From NCBI RefSeq assembly GCF_030272615.1, contig NC_081415.1, forward strand, positions 627,477,240 to 627,541,239: DNA of 64,000 nt, written 5' to 3'. The notes below the pieces were generated by a model. That model was not told the DNA's origin, ran no database searches, and saw only the letters and a program-made list of their open reading frames with translations. The position numbers were made by a program, and so were the translations under genes. This DNA comes from Cryptomeria japonica (Eukaryota > Streptophyta > Pinopsida > Cupressales > Cupressaceae). Numbering within the stretch: position 1 is the first letter of the stretch; each line of letters starts with the position of its first letter. Of the stretch, positions 1 to 12,698 are shown piece by piece.

Positions 1-337
1 CTAACATGGTGAGATCACTATCAATTTGATATCCCCTAATCTCATCAACTTGACCATACAAGTCTTGAAACTTTTGCCAAGCATCCTTGATTAGAGTGTA
101 TTTCTCAATATGAAAAATGAGATCCTTTGATACATACTTTCTTAAGGTACCAATTGCCATGATATTTTTAGTGAGCCAATCTAAGTGACCAACTGGATCA
201 GCCTTAGGATCAGCTGGAGCAACAATAGTTCCATCAATGTAATGAGTGAGTCATTTTTCCATAAGTTTACTCAATGCATCAATTTTCCAAGTAGCATAAT
301 TATGTGGAGTTAAGAGAGGAAACTTAGAAGAACCCAT
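1..337 (-). pseudogene. Copia gag, N-terminal part (element G)
   Basis: The frame opens at an ATG (335-337) and reads MGSSKFPLLTPHNYATWKID, the usual N-terminus of plant Copia gag proteins (a conserved Trp after an N-Y-x-x-W motif). Gag forms the virus-like particle that packages element RNA. The frame continues to the window edge with one in-frame TGA near codon 29, in a context where an arginine or tryptophan codon is likely, so a single C:G to T:A change is the simplest cause. Later residues (D-P-x-G-H-L-D-W, A-W-x-K-F-x-D-L-Y) fit the same domain. Only about 110 codons are visible; the zinc knuckle and pol are off-window. Confidence 0.8.
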
Positions 338-1009
338 AGCAGCAAAAAGGAAAGAACACAAGAGCACAAAAGCACAAGAGACACCCCCCAAATTCAATCA
401 ATCAAAGTACCCCCCCTAAAGTGATGATTTTGGCACTTTATACTTAGTGCGATTACAATGAGCCACTTGCAAAACAAGGCAAAGTGGGCTTATGATGCAA
501 ATTTTACAACTTCTCAAATGAGATACAAGAGACTTCAATCAATAGTGTAATGAATCTAACTGAGATTCAAGCAAATATACAAGTACCAAGAGAGCCAAAA
601 ATGGCCTAAATCTGAAAGTACAATTTCTACTTACAAAGGCATCAATCTGATAGCATCATGTGAAAGTAGATGAAAAAATACGCACTTTCAAAAAAAATGG
701 CACCTAAAAAGGAGTCGGATGACCCCAAACGAAGCCTCTGAAGTTGCAAAAACTAGGATTACTCAGGGACAGTCACCAAAAACTGCATTTTCTGAAAAAT
801 CCGTGCATCAAAATCAAAAAATTCTTTCACCACTGTGGAGAGAACGAAATTCTAGCCCATTTCAAAAAAATTGCACCCAAAAAGGAGCAAAAATGAGCAA
901 GTTATGGCCATTTGAAGTTGAACTGCAAAATCAAAAATGCAAATGAAAGGGGGTCAAAAAATTTTCAAACCCTGCTGATGTGGTGCTGACATCAGCAAAA
1001 CACTGTGTT
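338..1009 (-). other. Leader of element G, AT-rich part
   Basis: This is untranslated leader between gag and the GC-rich block. It is AT-rich and has no convincing coding frame. The short open frame at 719-946 has no recognisable content. Confidence 0.5.
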
Positions 1010-1680
1010 AAATTTGACGGCCGTATGACCGTCGCCAAAACTTCACCTCTCTAGCTGACTGGGCGTCCGTACTATACGGACAGATTACGTGGCAAGCTGA
1101 CTGTATGTTCGTACCGTACGGAAATGCTGACTGTGCAGGGCTGATGTGGCAGTCGACGTGGTGTCCGTACGAATGACTGTATGTATGGAATAATCGATGT
1201 GGCAATGTACGGAATCGATGACGTGTCACGTTTAACCGCGGGCCAGTGGTCGCCTGCCACGTGGCGGGCGCGATTTCCTCCGGTTTGTCAGCGTGGCGGG
1301 GGGTGGCGCAGCCAGAGAGGCGGCGCTGTTGTGCAGAGCGGAGGAGTGGTGGCGGAGTCGGGTGTGGCGCCAGGAAGCGACGCTGGCCGGGAGCGAGGCG
1401 CCGAGGAGGCGCTGCCGGTGTCGGGAGGCGGCGCGAGGGTTTTCGGCGCGGCGCGAACGAAGAACGCCGGAGCTGGGAGGCGCTGAAGATGGCGTCCCTG
1501 GTGGCGGAAGCCGGAGCGGCGGACGGGGGATGAGGCGGGTGGAGGCAGCGCTGCGGAAAGCACACGCAGGAAACAGCTTCAGACAGGTACGGTCTGCGGC
1601 TCTGCGAACAGGTACGGTCTCTGCCACGGTCGACCTGCGAAAAGACAGGTACGGGGAGCACCGGGGGGGGTCTGCGGACC
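1010..1680 (-). repeat. CpG-rich leader block with degenerate repeats (element G)
   Basis: This part of the leader is strikingly GC- and CpG-rich compared with the AT-rich sequence around it. From about 1046 to 1225 there are 3-4 degenerate repeats of about 50 bp, each with CTGACTG, a palindromic CCGTACGG-like core and a GATNNCGTGGCA-like end. A second set, GGTACGG, recurs three times at about 1586-1660. ACGT-core motifs (TACGTGGC, GACGTGG, GACGTGTC, and the G-box palindrome CCACGTGG) fall in this block. Open frames on both strands here reflect base composition. A role as promoter, enhancer or packaging leader is inference. Confidence 0.6.
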
Positions 1681-2041
1681 CCCCAAAAAATCTTTTTTTT
1701 TTTATTTCTTTTTTTTTGCCTTTTCAAATTTTTTTGATTTTTTTTTTGATTTTTTCAAATTTTTTCAAACAATTTTTCGAAAAATAATATTTTCAGACAA
1801 TTTTTTTTTTCGAAAATAATATAAAAAATTTAAAAATCCGTACGATATAGGCAAAAATGGAGAAAAAAAATTTCTCACCAAAATAGGTCAACTTTATAAC
1901 CAAAATTCATGGAAACGGCCTTCCGGACGCAATGGCAAGGTCGGATCTGGTCTAGGATGCCTCCAAAAGATGCTGCTCCTCAGATCTGCCTCTTGACGTC
2001 GCAATAATGCCTCTTCAAGACGAATCAATGAAGCCCCAATA
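1681..2041 (-). other. Leader of element G next to the PBS
   Basis: Long T runs on the plus strand (A runs in the element RNA) at about 1685-1840 are followed by ordinary leader up to the PBS. No coding signal is seen. Confidence 0.5.
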
Positions 2042-2053
2042 GCTCTGATACCA
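2042..2053 (-). other. Primer-binding site (element G)
   Basis: The minus strand reads TGGTATCAGAGC immediately after the LTR. This is the standard plant Copia PBS, complementary to the initiator methionine tRNA 3' end. It fixes the element's orientation and the LTR boundary. Confidence 0.9.
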
Positions 2054-2560
2054 TGTTGGATTTTGCCAAGATCAAGAGGTCAATGAAATGTACAAGATAG
2101 AGACATAATATGGGACAAGAATAAACTGTATTCTCATCAATAGAAAAATGATCAACAATCAACTGGATTATTGTTCAATAGTTGTTGTTACATACAATGT
2201 AGATGAGCCTGCTTATATAGGCAAGGCTAGGGATATGTATGAGCACACAAATATGACATGTGGCTCAATAAGAAACAAGGGTAGGTAGGAAATATGTGTG
2301 GGTAGGTAGGAGAAATAATATAATATTCCACATGAGGTGGATCACCCACCGAAGGTGGAATTATCACTCCACAATAAGTGGATATGATAGTGTAATAACA
2401 AGATCAACACCATAAGAGGTGGAATTTCTCCTACACACACTATCCCAATGTGGCACAAACACCCAAGTGTCTCATATCCAAACTACTATGAAATGCATTA
2501 TCCTAAGTAAACTTAAGTAAGTGTAATAATATCCATGATGAATAATTATTTACACCAACA
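2054..2560 (-). repeat. 5' LTR of Copia element G
   Basis: The LTR has matching ends, TGTTGG and CCAACA, and is 507 bp long. It is followed on the minus strand by the PBS. A TATA-like box (CTATATAAGC on the minus strand, about 2211-2220) is the probable promoter for element RNA. The second LTR lies outside the window. Confidence 0.85.
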
Positions 2561-2766
2561 GGAATAGTAGTACTACCTATTCAGGTAGGACCAATACAAA
2601 AGGACACCATGTGCCAAGTCTTGGACATAGACTTAACATACAATATTCTATTGGGTCATCCATGGATCCATGAAATGCAAGCAGTACCTTCAACATATCA
2701 TCAGTGTATCAAGTTCCCGTATAATGGACAAGAAATTTCCATATCTGCAGATAATAACCATTTTTA
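2561..2766 (+). pseudogene. Retropepsin-type protease, C-terminal half (element A)
   Basis: The frame from 2561 reads GIVVLPIQVG, then LDIDLTYNILLGHPWIH, then STYHQCIKFPYNG, ending at TAG (2764-2766). The ILLG-x-PW motif is the conserved C-terminal part of gypsy aspartic proteases, which cut the gag-pol polyprotein. The catalytic D-x-G half is missing because Copia element G interrupts the gene at 2560/2561. The matching parts of B (about 55650-55990) and C (about 16190-16500) show the whole domain. Confidence 0.85.
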
Positions 2767-2779
2767 GCATTGCAATGCT

Positions 2780-4427
2780 ATGGGGGTAGCTCAAGATAGC
2801 CTAGTTCCACACAACAAGGAGGCCCAAGCTTCCTCAGCATCCAATAACCATCAAGAAGAACTCAAGTCTTTATCCATAGACTTTAAACAAAAGATGAAAA
2901 TCAAAGATCAAGGCATGGGGGAGTACTCTTTTGAACCCTTGTGTCTATCAAAATTGCCCACATCGCCAAAATCTTATGGATAACCTTTTGCATCAACACA
3001 TCAAGCAACACAACCCATCACCAATTTTGATGGTAAATTTATCCAATTGGGCACATTGGCCAATGAATCATAAGAGAAGGACATCCTTAGTTGGCTATAC
3101 AAGGATAAAGAAGAAGTTAGAGCTGCTACCATAGAGGTGGCCATACTGACACAACAATATAGAAAAGGATTCTGGATCATGCAACAAATGGGATACAATG
3201 GCAAAGGACCTATTGGCAAGCGTCAAGAAGGTGTTATAGAACCCCTACAACTTCCTTTACAATTTGCAAGAGACAAAAGAGGACTAGGGTATGGACAACA
3301 TGTACCACTTAGGCAAAAGCAAAATAAATATCAAAAACCTCAGTGGAGAGAAAAGAAGAAATATAATAAAATTTCATGGCAAGAGGCATTACACCAAGCA
3401 ACAGAAACGACAAGGAAAAGAAAATGAGAAACGGCAAGAAGAACTGGCAATTCAAAGGGAAGAAGCTTCTTACAAGAAAGTACAACATGTGCAAGAACCT
3501 TATCAAACTAAGGTAGAGCCACCACCTGAAGAAATTATTACTCACCGAAGGGAAACAATGTATGAACAAATGAAAAGGGTACAAGAAGGCTCCGATTCTG
3601 AATCAGAAAAGGCTACAAAACTGGTATCAATTGTTAGAGATCTTTTCTCACTATACAATATACCTGTTAGAAGCAACGAGATACTCTGGGACAATAATTC
3701 TGAAACCAATTCTAATGAATATGAATGGGGTAGTTGTTCAGATGTTACTGAAGATATTGAGGTAGATACCATCCACTCATACACATCCCTTTCTCAGAAG
3801 GGACAAGATTCAGAATCTCGACCACTTGAATTTGGACCACGACATATCTACGAGGCTAGTGAGAATGAGCAGCGGCAATATGAACAAGGCTACATCGAAG
3901 ATAATACCATCGAAGACCTTGAAAATATCATAGACCTAACCAGTATCCCAAATAACTATAATGATGCCTATATCATGACACTCATTGCAGCCGTTCTCAA
4001 CCCACCAAATGAATCCTTACCGCTCATATATCCTGATCTCATAGACTGGGAAGAACATGAACACCATGATATACCAATATTCCCATATGATGAATCCATT
4101 GTCCAGTATATATGTTCAGTCAACCTGGAAATGTTCTCTACCAGCAAACAAAATAAAGATATCTACAATCAGGGGACTGCCAAGTCTCTTAGTTGCAAAA
4201 ATGAAAGAAATAAAGGATCTAATGTTGAAAACCAGTCAATGGAAGTATTAGATCACAAAAAAGTAAAAATAAAGGACGCATCTGCAAGTGAAAACCTTTT
4301 TGAAGCACCTAAAGATGGGATACTTGACACTCTTCCTAAACATTATCAAGAAAGCTCACCCATATTGATTGAGCCCACTCAATCAATAAACATTGGTACT
4401 GAAGCAATAGTCAAAACATACACCTAG
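2780..4427 (+). pseudogene. pol linker with G-patch domain (element A)
   Basis: This stretch lies between protease and RT. Near 3160-3300 the frame gives GFWIMQQMGYNGKGPIG and later RDKRGLGYG. The spacing of glycines and aromatic residues is that of a G-patch, an RNA-binding or helicase-activating domain. The frame then shifts into a 378-codon acidic linker (3291-4427) containing LIDWEEHE and IPIFPYDES, which match linker motifs in B and C. A deletion of one A in an A-run near 4407 throws the end of this frame out of phase with RT. Function of the linker is unknown. Confidence 0.7.
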
Positions 4428-5852
4428 CAGAATCACTGACAAAAGAGGAACAACCAGATTTTATTAAATTCTTTAAGGAAAAGCAAATCAATTTTGCTTG
4501 GTCTTATGCTGATATGCTTGGAATAGATCCGAACTTGATCATGGATCATTTATCCATCTCTCTGGGAGCTAAGCCAGTCAAACAAAAATTAAGAAAGATG
4601 AATCTGCATGTGGCATTATTGGTCAAAGTTGAACTAAAGAAGTTATTAGACGTCGGATTCATCCGACCGATAGACTATGCTGAATGGATTTCAAACATTG
4701 TACCAGTTTCAAAACCTGATGGAAGCATCAGAATATGTACAGATTTTAGAGATGTCAACAAAGCATGTCCAAAGGACGACTTTCCTTTACCAAGTATTGG
4801 CATAATTGTGGATCTAATAGCAGGCCACACAATGTTATCATTGATGGATAGTTTCTTTGGTTATAATCAAATCAAGATAGCTCCCTCAAGATAAAACTAC
4901 GTTCACCTGTCCATGGGGAACGTATTGTTGGAACGTCATACCTTTCGGCTTGAAAAATGTTGGGGCAACTTATCAAAGAGCCATGACGACAATCTTCCAT
5001 GATATGATGCATACCTTCATGGAAGACTATGTGGATGATTTGCTAGCTAAATCATTCACCCAAGAAGAACATATGGGCATATTAGATAAAATCTTTCAAA
5101 GATTGGAGCAATTCAAGGTTAGACTAAACCCTAAGAAGTGTGTCTTTGGGGTCACATCAGGTAAACTGTTAGGCTACATCGTGTCAAAAAAAGGCATTGA
5201 AGTAGATCCAGTGAAGGTATAGACCATCATGGAAATGCCACCTCCCAGGAACATTAGCCAACTCAGATCTTTGTAGGGATGGATGCAATCCATCAGACGA
5301 TTCATAGCTCAACTAGCAGATAAATATCTATCATTCAATCATCTGCTTCATAAGAATATACCTTTCAAATGGGAAGAAAAGTGTGTGGAATCATTTCACC
5401 AGCTCAAACAATATTTGATGAACTTGCCAATTTTGGTACCACCGATAATAGGCAAGTCGCTCATTCTCTGCATATCAACAACCGAAGTATCATTGGGGGC
5501 ACTGCTAGCACAAGAACATCTGAAAGGCAAGGAATGAGCTATTTATTACATTAGAAGAACTTTAAATGGATATGAGCTAAATTATACATTCATTGAGAAA
5601 GGTTTCTTAGCTATGGTGTTTGCCTCTCAAAAGTTCTGCCATTATATGCTAGCTCATACAATCCAACTGGTAGAAAAAATCGATCCTCTTAAGTATTTAC
5701 TCAATAAAGAAGCTCTTACAGCACAATTGGCTAAGTGGGTCATGATTCTCAGTGAGTTTGATATCCAGTACATAGAACATCGGGCTATCAAAGGACAGGT
5801 AATTGCAGATCAATTGACTAAAGCACCACTACCAGATCAACAACCACTATAG
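4428..5852 (+). pseudogene. Reverse transcriptase and RNase H (element A)
   Basis: RT motifs appear in order: KLLDVGFIRPIDYAEWISNI, SIRICTDFRDVNKACPKDDF, then NVGATYQRAM and the catalytic YVDD near 5027-5038. This enzyme copies element RNA to DNA. The connection and first RNase H follow (LCISTTEVSLGALLAQEH, then IDPLKYLLNKEALTAQLAKW). Breaks include a stop and shift after GYNQIKIA near 4890, stops near 5220 and 5273, and TGA after GKE near 5535. A complete domain set with no single open frame indicates a decayed copy. Confidence 0.85.
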
Positions 5853-6300
5853 GTGGAATTTCCAGACATGGATGCACTCACTGTCACACTCAAGCAATGA
5901 ACCCTCTACTTTGATGGATCCTATACATAACATGGATCAGGTGTCAGCATCTTATTCATCACTCCAGAAGGGCACACAATTCCAAGATCTTATAGACTAA
6001 TGTTTCCATGCACCAACAACATCATTCAATATGAAGCTCTGGTAACATGAATCATAATGGCAGTGGAATGGAGAATCACATAATTGAGAGTCTATGAGGA
6101 TTCTCAATTAGTTATCAATCAGATCAATGATGAATATCAGACAAAGGATGATAAGCTAATGCCTTATAAGAGAATGGTGGATGATTTCAAACAATGCTTT
6201 GTACATATCACCTTTGAACAAATACCAAGATTGGACAACAAAGCTGCCGATGCAATGGCTACTATCGCTTCACTACTGCAAATTCTGGATAAACAGAGTT
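5853..6300 (+). pseudogene. Second (archaeal-type) RNase H (element A)
   Basis: After the first RNase H the sequence encodes LYFDGSYT, GSGVSILFITPEGHTIP, SYRLMFPCTNNI, then YEDSQLVINQI and IPRLDNKAADAMATIA. The D-G-S, T-N-N-x-x-x-Y-E-A-L and D-S-x-L-V motifs are typical of the additional aRNH found in Tat/Ogre elements. It is thought to help degrade RNA during reverse transcription. TAA near 5928, TGA near 6049 and TAA near 6081 interrupt it. Confidence 0.75.
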
Positions 6301-7660
6301 GTTACAAGTTCCTTGTAGAGAAATTGTTTTCCCCAACCTATAACAATTATATATCCCAAGTCATCTATGCCCTAACCAATTTTGATTCACCTCTATATGG
6401 GATAATCTATGATTATCTTAAGAACAATACTCTTCCACCCGACTTATCTTGCAACCAAAAATGCAGCTTCATCTGGCAAGTCGATCGCTATACCTTAACT
6501 GCTAACACACTTTATTGTCGAGGTCTGGATGGTACTCTTCTTGGATGCCTCGATCGTAATGAATCTAACTCTGTCGTACACGAGCTTCACAAGGGTATCT
6601 ATGGTACACATTCAAGTGGTCCTACTCTCGCCAAGAAACTTCTAAGAATGAGATATTACTAGTCGACAATGGAGAGAAAGTCCTATCAATTTGCAAAGAG
6701 ATGTCCTAAATGCCAAATTCATGGCAATCTTATCCATGCACCAGCACAAGAGCTGCAATCATTCACCACATCTTGGCCTTTATGTCAATGGGGACGTGAT
6801 TTAGTAGAGAAAACTCACCCTTCTTCTTCAAATGGACATAAGTTCATTATCATTGTAACATAGTATTTCACAAAGTGGATTGAAGCAGTCCCAATGACCA
6901 CTGTAACTGGAAAATAGAGCGCCTCATTTATTCTCAATTATCGCATTTGTAGATATGACATTCCTAGTTCCATCATCGCCGACAACGGGCATCCTTTTAA
7001 AAATCAAGACGTACGGGAGCTATGTGAACGATTCAAAATCCAACATCGCTTCTCCACACCATACTACCCATAAGGAAATGGTCAAGAAGAAGCATCAAAT
7101 AAAACAATCCTGAAAAATCCTCAAGAAAATAGTAAATGATGCAGGTAAGGATTGGCATGTACAACTCAATCCGGCACTTTGGGCATATAGGACTAGTATT
7201 CGGACACCTACAGGGGCTACACCATATTCTTTGGTGTATGGTTCAGAAGCAATTTTACCTCTTGAGGTAGAAATCCCATCTCTCTAAGTATCTTTGAAGG
7301 GCCTCATACTAGATGACGAATATCAAGTAAACGGGTTGCATGAACTAGATCTTCTTGATGAAAAATGACAACATGCTTATGACCATCTCAAGGCATATCA
7401 GGAGCAAATGTGCATAAGCTATAATCATAAAGTCATCCCAAGGGCTTTCAAAGTCGGTGATCTCATACTAAAGGAAAATCTGAGAAATCAACAGGACCGA
7501 GAAAAGAAGGGGAAGTTTGAACCTAACTGGTTGGGTCCTTTTGTCATCATATCAGCCTATGGATCAGCGCATATCAGTTAACAACTTCAGAAGGGGACGT
7601 GCTCCACGAACCAACCAACAACATCCATCAAAAGAAATTCTACACTTGAGTCGTCCAATA
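6301..7660 (+). pseudogene. Integrase (element A)
   Basis: The zinc-binding region appears as VHELHKGIYGTHSSGP followed by CPKCQIHG near 6700. The catalytic core shows the D-D-E pattern: GRDLVEKTHPSS, then IADNGHPFKNQDV near 6980, then GNGQEEASN near 7075. The C-terminal region follows: NPALWAYRTSIRTPTGATPY, then GKFEPNWLGPFVI near 7512-7550. Stops (for example TAG at 6661-6663 after the R-Y-Y motif, and TAG near 6861) and a probable indel near 7105 disable it. Integrase inserts the cDNA into the genome. Confidence 0.85.
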
Positions 7661-9157
<1,497 letters not shown>

Positions 9158-9242
9158 AAAAATGGTCGAAATATACAAGGGATATCATATCTATCAAAAT
9201 ACAACACAATGATCAAAATACAACAGAGACAAGTCTCTCAAG

Positions 9243-11240
9243 TATGACTATCTCTTGAGGCTAACGATCTAGGAGTAGATGTCCCAGCCCCTAGATCTCC
9301 ACTAAGTAGATCACGTCGGGAAGGCCCTGTAACACCTCTGCTCTCTATCCTCGTATGATTGCAACCTGATCAACTGGCTACCACTGCAACATAGCTAGGA
9401 GCTCTGTGACCTCTAACGACCACCTCCTTGTATAGACGCCTATAATACTCAGCCTCCTTGGTCGAGTATTGTATCTCTCTCAGTGTGTCCCAAACTGGGG
9501 CACCAACCATCGCTCTCTCCAACCTGTCAGCAAGATCCTCTGCCCGACCCCAATGCTCTCTCTCTATATCCTGCTCTGTTATGATCTGCGTAATCTTTTA
9601 TTGTTGCGCTAACACCTGTGCCTGCAGCTCCTGCACTATGACTTGTAGCGCTCTAATCTTTGAATCATATCGATGGGTGGGTACCCTAATCTAAAGGGTA
9701 CCTGTGTCATTGGCCCACCCACACCTGTCCCTATCTGAGGTACCGATGGAGGTAGAACATTAGATCTCCTCCTCTGTGTAGGTTGCCTATCATCCTCTAT
9801 ACCACCCACCGCCGCTAGCACTACACCTACCCTACCAACCCCACTAGCACCAAGAACGAGCCCTCATCCCCTATCTAATCCACCACCTCCTCTATGTCCT
9901 CCTCTCCCTCTATCTCCTCCTCTCCCTCTATCAAATCCACCTCTCCCACCTCCTCTATCACCTTCTCCACCACCATCTCCACCTCCCTCTCCTACCTCCT
10001 CTCCCTCCTCATCTCTCTGTCTAGCTTCCCCTCACCTTTTTGGCTACTCATCCTCAACATCATCAAAATCAGGTTGCATCTCTGTCGGATCAGATATATG
10101 TGCCACTGCATGTGCCATGAAGTACGATGAAAACTCCTCTGTCATTCTAGCATCCACAACCCCAGCCCCATAATCCCAAATCTGTCCTACCAGCGTCATA
10201 TACTCATCCACTATTGCTATTCTATCCAAAGTAGGTCCCCACTCTGGCACATCCTATCTCCGACGAGCATGTAAACGGGCTCCCTGTGGCATCCCCTAGT
10301 GTGTACCATAGTGTCGTTGAACACGGTTGTGCAAGAATCACTCAATAATAAAGGGTGTCGACCTGATCAGGTACCTCGACATATATACATAGGGCATCTC
10401 TAGCTCGTCCTCTGCCCACATCTCACAATCCATATACGGTCTCCAAATGACTGTATTGATATCATCCAATGCCCTCCGCCAATGCTCTAGTTTTCCCAGC
10501 TTACACTGGACAACTACACCTATATACCCGTAAACATAATCCTGCCCAACTGGCCTATCCTTGTCTGCAAGCGGTCTTGACACAGGAATATGCTCCTAGA
10601 CCCACACCTATAACAATGTCACCCCAACTGATAAACTACTATATCCTAGATATACTACCTAGTGAGGCTCTCTGTATAGATGGGCCAACATACAGGACCC
10701 CCATGCAAACTTGCATCCCTGCATCACCATGTCCTCTAGCACCAATCCCCATCCAACGGCTAGTCCAGACCTACGGTCGGGACACATAAATCCACCAATG
10801 AACCCTACTAGTACAGATGGCAGCAAAGCGTAACCAAAATCCAAAAACTCCTGCCATGGGATCTCATACCCACTAATCTGATCATCCTAGAAGATGCAAT
10901 GAAGAGCCTTTGTCCCACCCTCCTCAGTCTACTCATACGGCAATAGAGCCCCAACTATAGGAATCCACAAAATCCAATAACAATCCTCTGGTGTGAATGT
11001 CATCTTGCCTGTAGCCAAGTGAAAGGTGTTCATATCACTGTGCCACCTCTCTGCCAACGTTGTCAATAAACCTCAGTTAATGATATACCGAGGCATGTCT
11101 AATAATGAGGAGAACCCACATCTCTCAATAACATCTCTTTCAGCATGTGACAAGAGAGGATTCAATGACCATGGCCTCAGAAATTGCTCTCCAGACTGGA
11201 GCACGCCAAGCTCTGCCTGCAAAAGAATAGGTATCCATCA
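9243..11240 (-). pseudogene. Antisense plant-mobile-domain (PMD) ORF (element A)
   Basis: This ORF reads on the strand opposite to pol of element A. In order it gives ERWHSDMNTFHLATGKMTF (about 11000-11060), LLPSVLVGFIGGF and CPDRRSGLAVGWG (about 10750-10830), KLGKLEHWRRALDDINTVIW (about 10440-10500), then MAHAVAHISDPTE, a Gly/Arg-rich tail (about 9890-10030) and a possible coiled coil ending YYRRLYKEVV. The W-H-x-x-x-x-T-F-H-L-x-x-G-x-M-T pattern is the plant mobile domain, known from MAIN/MAIL proteins and from transposons. The homologous ORF of B aligns over its whole length, including the tail. Stops and shifts make it a pseudogene. Its role in the element is unknown. Confidence 0.7.
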
Positions 11241-11344
11241 TTAGTTCTCAAATCCATCTGATATATCAAATCAAAGCACAATCAACTTGAAACAATGAAG
11301 CATCTCAAGAACACATCATAAACATATTCACATCAATCTATGAA

Positions 11345-11580
11345 TAAATCAATCAAGACCCATATCGCAAGTAACATCAAAGACCCATATCACAAGAAAC
11401 ATCAAAGATCCATATCACAAGCATCAAATCAGGATTCATTTCAACAAATAAATCAAGACCCATATCGCAAGCAACATCAAATCCATATCGAAAGCAAAAT
11501 CAAGATCCATATCAAACTTCAAATCAGGATCCACATCAAAAATCAATCAGCTTGGCACTCCATATCGAAAGCAATGCATA
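11345..11580 (+). repeat. Degenerate short tandem repeats, CCATATCGCAAG-type
   Basis: Units of roughly 24-30 bp containing CCATATC(A/G)CAAG and ATCAAATC recur about eight times between the antisense ORF and the GCGCTA array of element A. No coding role is evident. Confidence 0.55.
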
Positions 11581-11769
11581 TTGACAGCAGCAGACTCAGA
11601 TCATCCTACACCAGCATATCAAAAATCAAACATCATCACAAACAGGACTCATATTGGCTCAGGAACCGTATCAAAACAATTAGCAGACACATATCAACAT
11701 CTACGACATCTATCTAATCTATTCGACTCCCGACGCATTCTTCACAATCCTTTTTTCATCAATTTTGGA

Positions 11770-12115
11770 CCCTACGCGCTAAACCAGGGCTCCTAAGTGC
11801 TATGCTACCACCTATGCGCTAGCCTTTTTCATCAATGCACTAGAAGTAAACCCCTACGTGCTAAATTTATACCACGTGCTAACTAGAACCTCCTAAGTGC
11901 TACCCTATTAACCCTATGTGCTAAACTACCCTTTGCGCTACCCAACCTACCCATCGTGCTTCTATGCAAACCCTATGCGCTAGAGAATCCTACGCGCTAT
12001 CTTATTCCCCATTTGCGCTACTGTAAGCTTCCGAGACACTAAAATACCTAGGTTAACCCTATGCACTAACACTCCTATCGTATACGCTAAGAAAATTAAC
12101 CTACATGCTAACCCA
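11770..12115 (+). repeat. GCGCTA motif array (element A)
   Basis: About 17 copies of an 8-11 base motif of the type TATGCGCTA (variants TACGCGCTA, TACGTGCTA, AAGTGCTA, TATGCACTA) occur every 15-25 bp. The array lies between the start of the antisense PMD ORF and the 3' LTR. Element B has the same type of array in the same place (45565-45815). Most variants differ by G/A or C/T, as expected from decay of an originally uniform CpG-containing motif. Confidence 0.75.
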
Positions 12116-12684
12116 GCAAAATCCGATGCAAAAATTGAAAAATGTGATCAAAATGAACAAAATCAATCACAAACGCAGAGAGATTTCGACCACTTACTAG
12201 TGAGCCATAGGCGGCAGGTCTCTGATGTCACCTAACACGCTCAAATCGATGCGAGAATATAGAATCAGCATCGTCGTCAGAGCTCCAAATGTCACAATCG
12301 CAAAGAGACAAGTGTGCAAATGATTTTTCAAAATTACTTTTTACCTTTTTATAAGGTAAAATCAACAAGGTTAATAAGTAGGGCATGTATTTTCCTCACT
12401 TTTTCATTTTTTAAACCTTATCAACATCATTTTCAAGAGATGAATCAATATAAAATACATTCAACGCAGTCAATTTTCTCAAATTGAAATTAATCAAAAA
12501 ACGCTCATCAACTTGACATTTTTCACTAAATCCTTGATTCATCTCCCGAGGGGGCATCATCAATATCGTTTATCAAATCTAGAGTATCATATCGACATTT
12601 CGACACACAACATCATATCAATCAAATTTTGACAACATATCCGACAAATTTTCTTTGAATCAACATGTGCACACACGTCACTTC
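12116..12684 (+). other. Spacer between motif array and polypurine tract (element A)
   Basis: AT-rich sequence without a coding frame or a recognised repeat. Confidence 0.4.
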
Positions 12685-12698
12685 AAAGAGGGGCAAAA
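12685..12698 (+). other. Polypurine tract (element A)
   Basis: AAAGAGGGGCAAAA lies immediately upstream of the 3' LTR and primes plus-strand DNA synthesis. Element B has the same tract (minus strand, 44965-44980), which links the two elements. Confidence 0.85.

Larger units (their letters stand above)
1..2560 (-). mobile_element. Element G: 5' end of a Ty1/Copia LTR retrotransposon
   Basis: Reading on the minus strand, a 507-bp LTR (2560 down to 2054) is followed by a Copia-type primer-binding site, a leader of about 1.7 kb and the start of gag, which runs off the window at base 1. The right edge of the LTR abuts protease-coding sequence of gypsy element A at 2561, so G is inserted in A. The pol genes and 3' LTR lie outside the window, so the target duplication cannot be checked. 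The leader is unusually long and contains a GC-rich block. Confidence 0.85.

Noticed and set aside
1008-1787. Several long overlapping ORFs on both strands (up to 239 codons)
   Set aside because: They lie in the GC-rich leader of Copia G, overlap in many frames, are rich in Arg/Pro/Ala and match no family I know. Base composition explains them.
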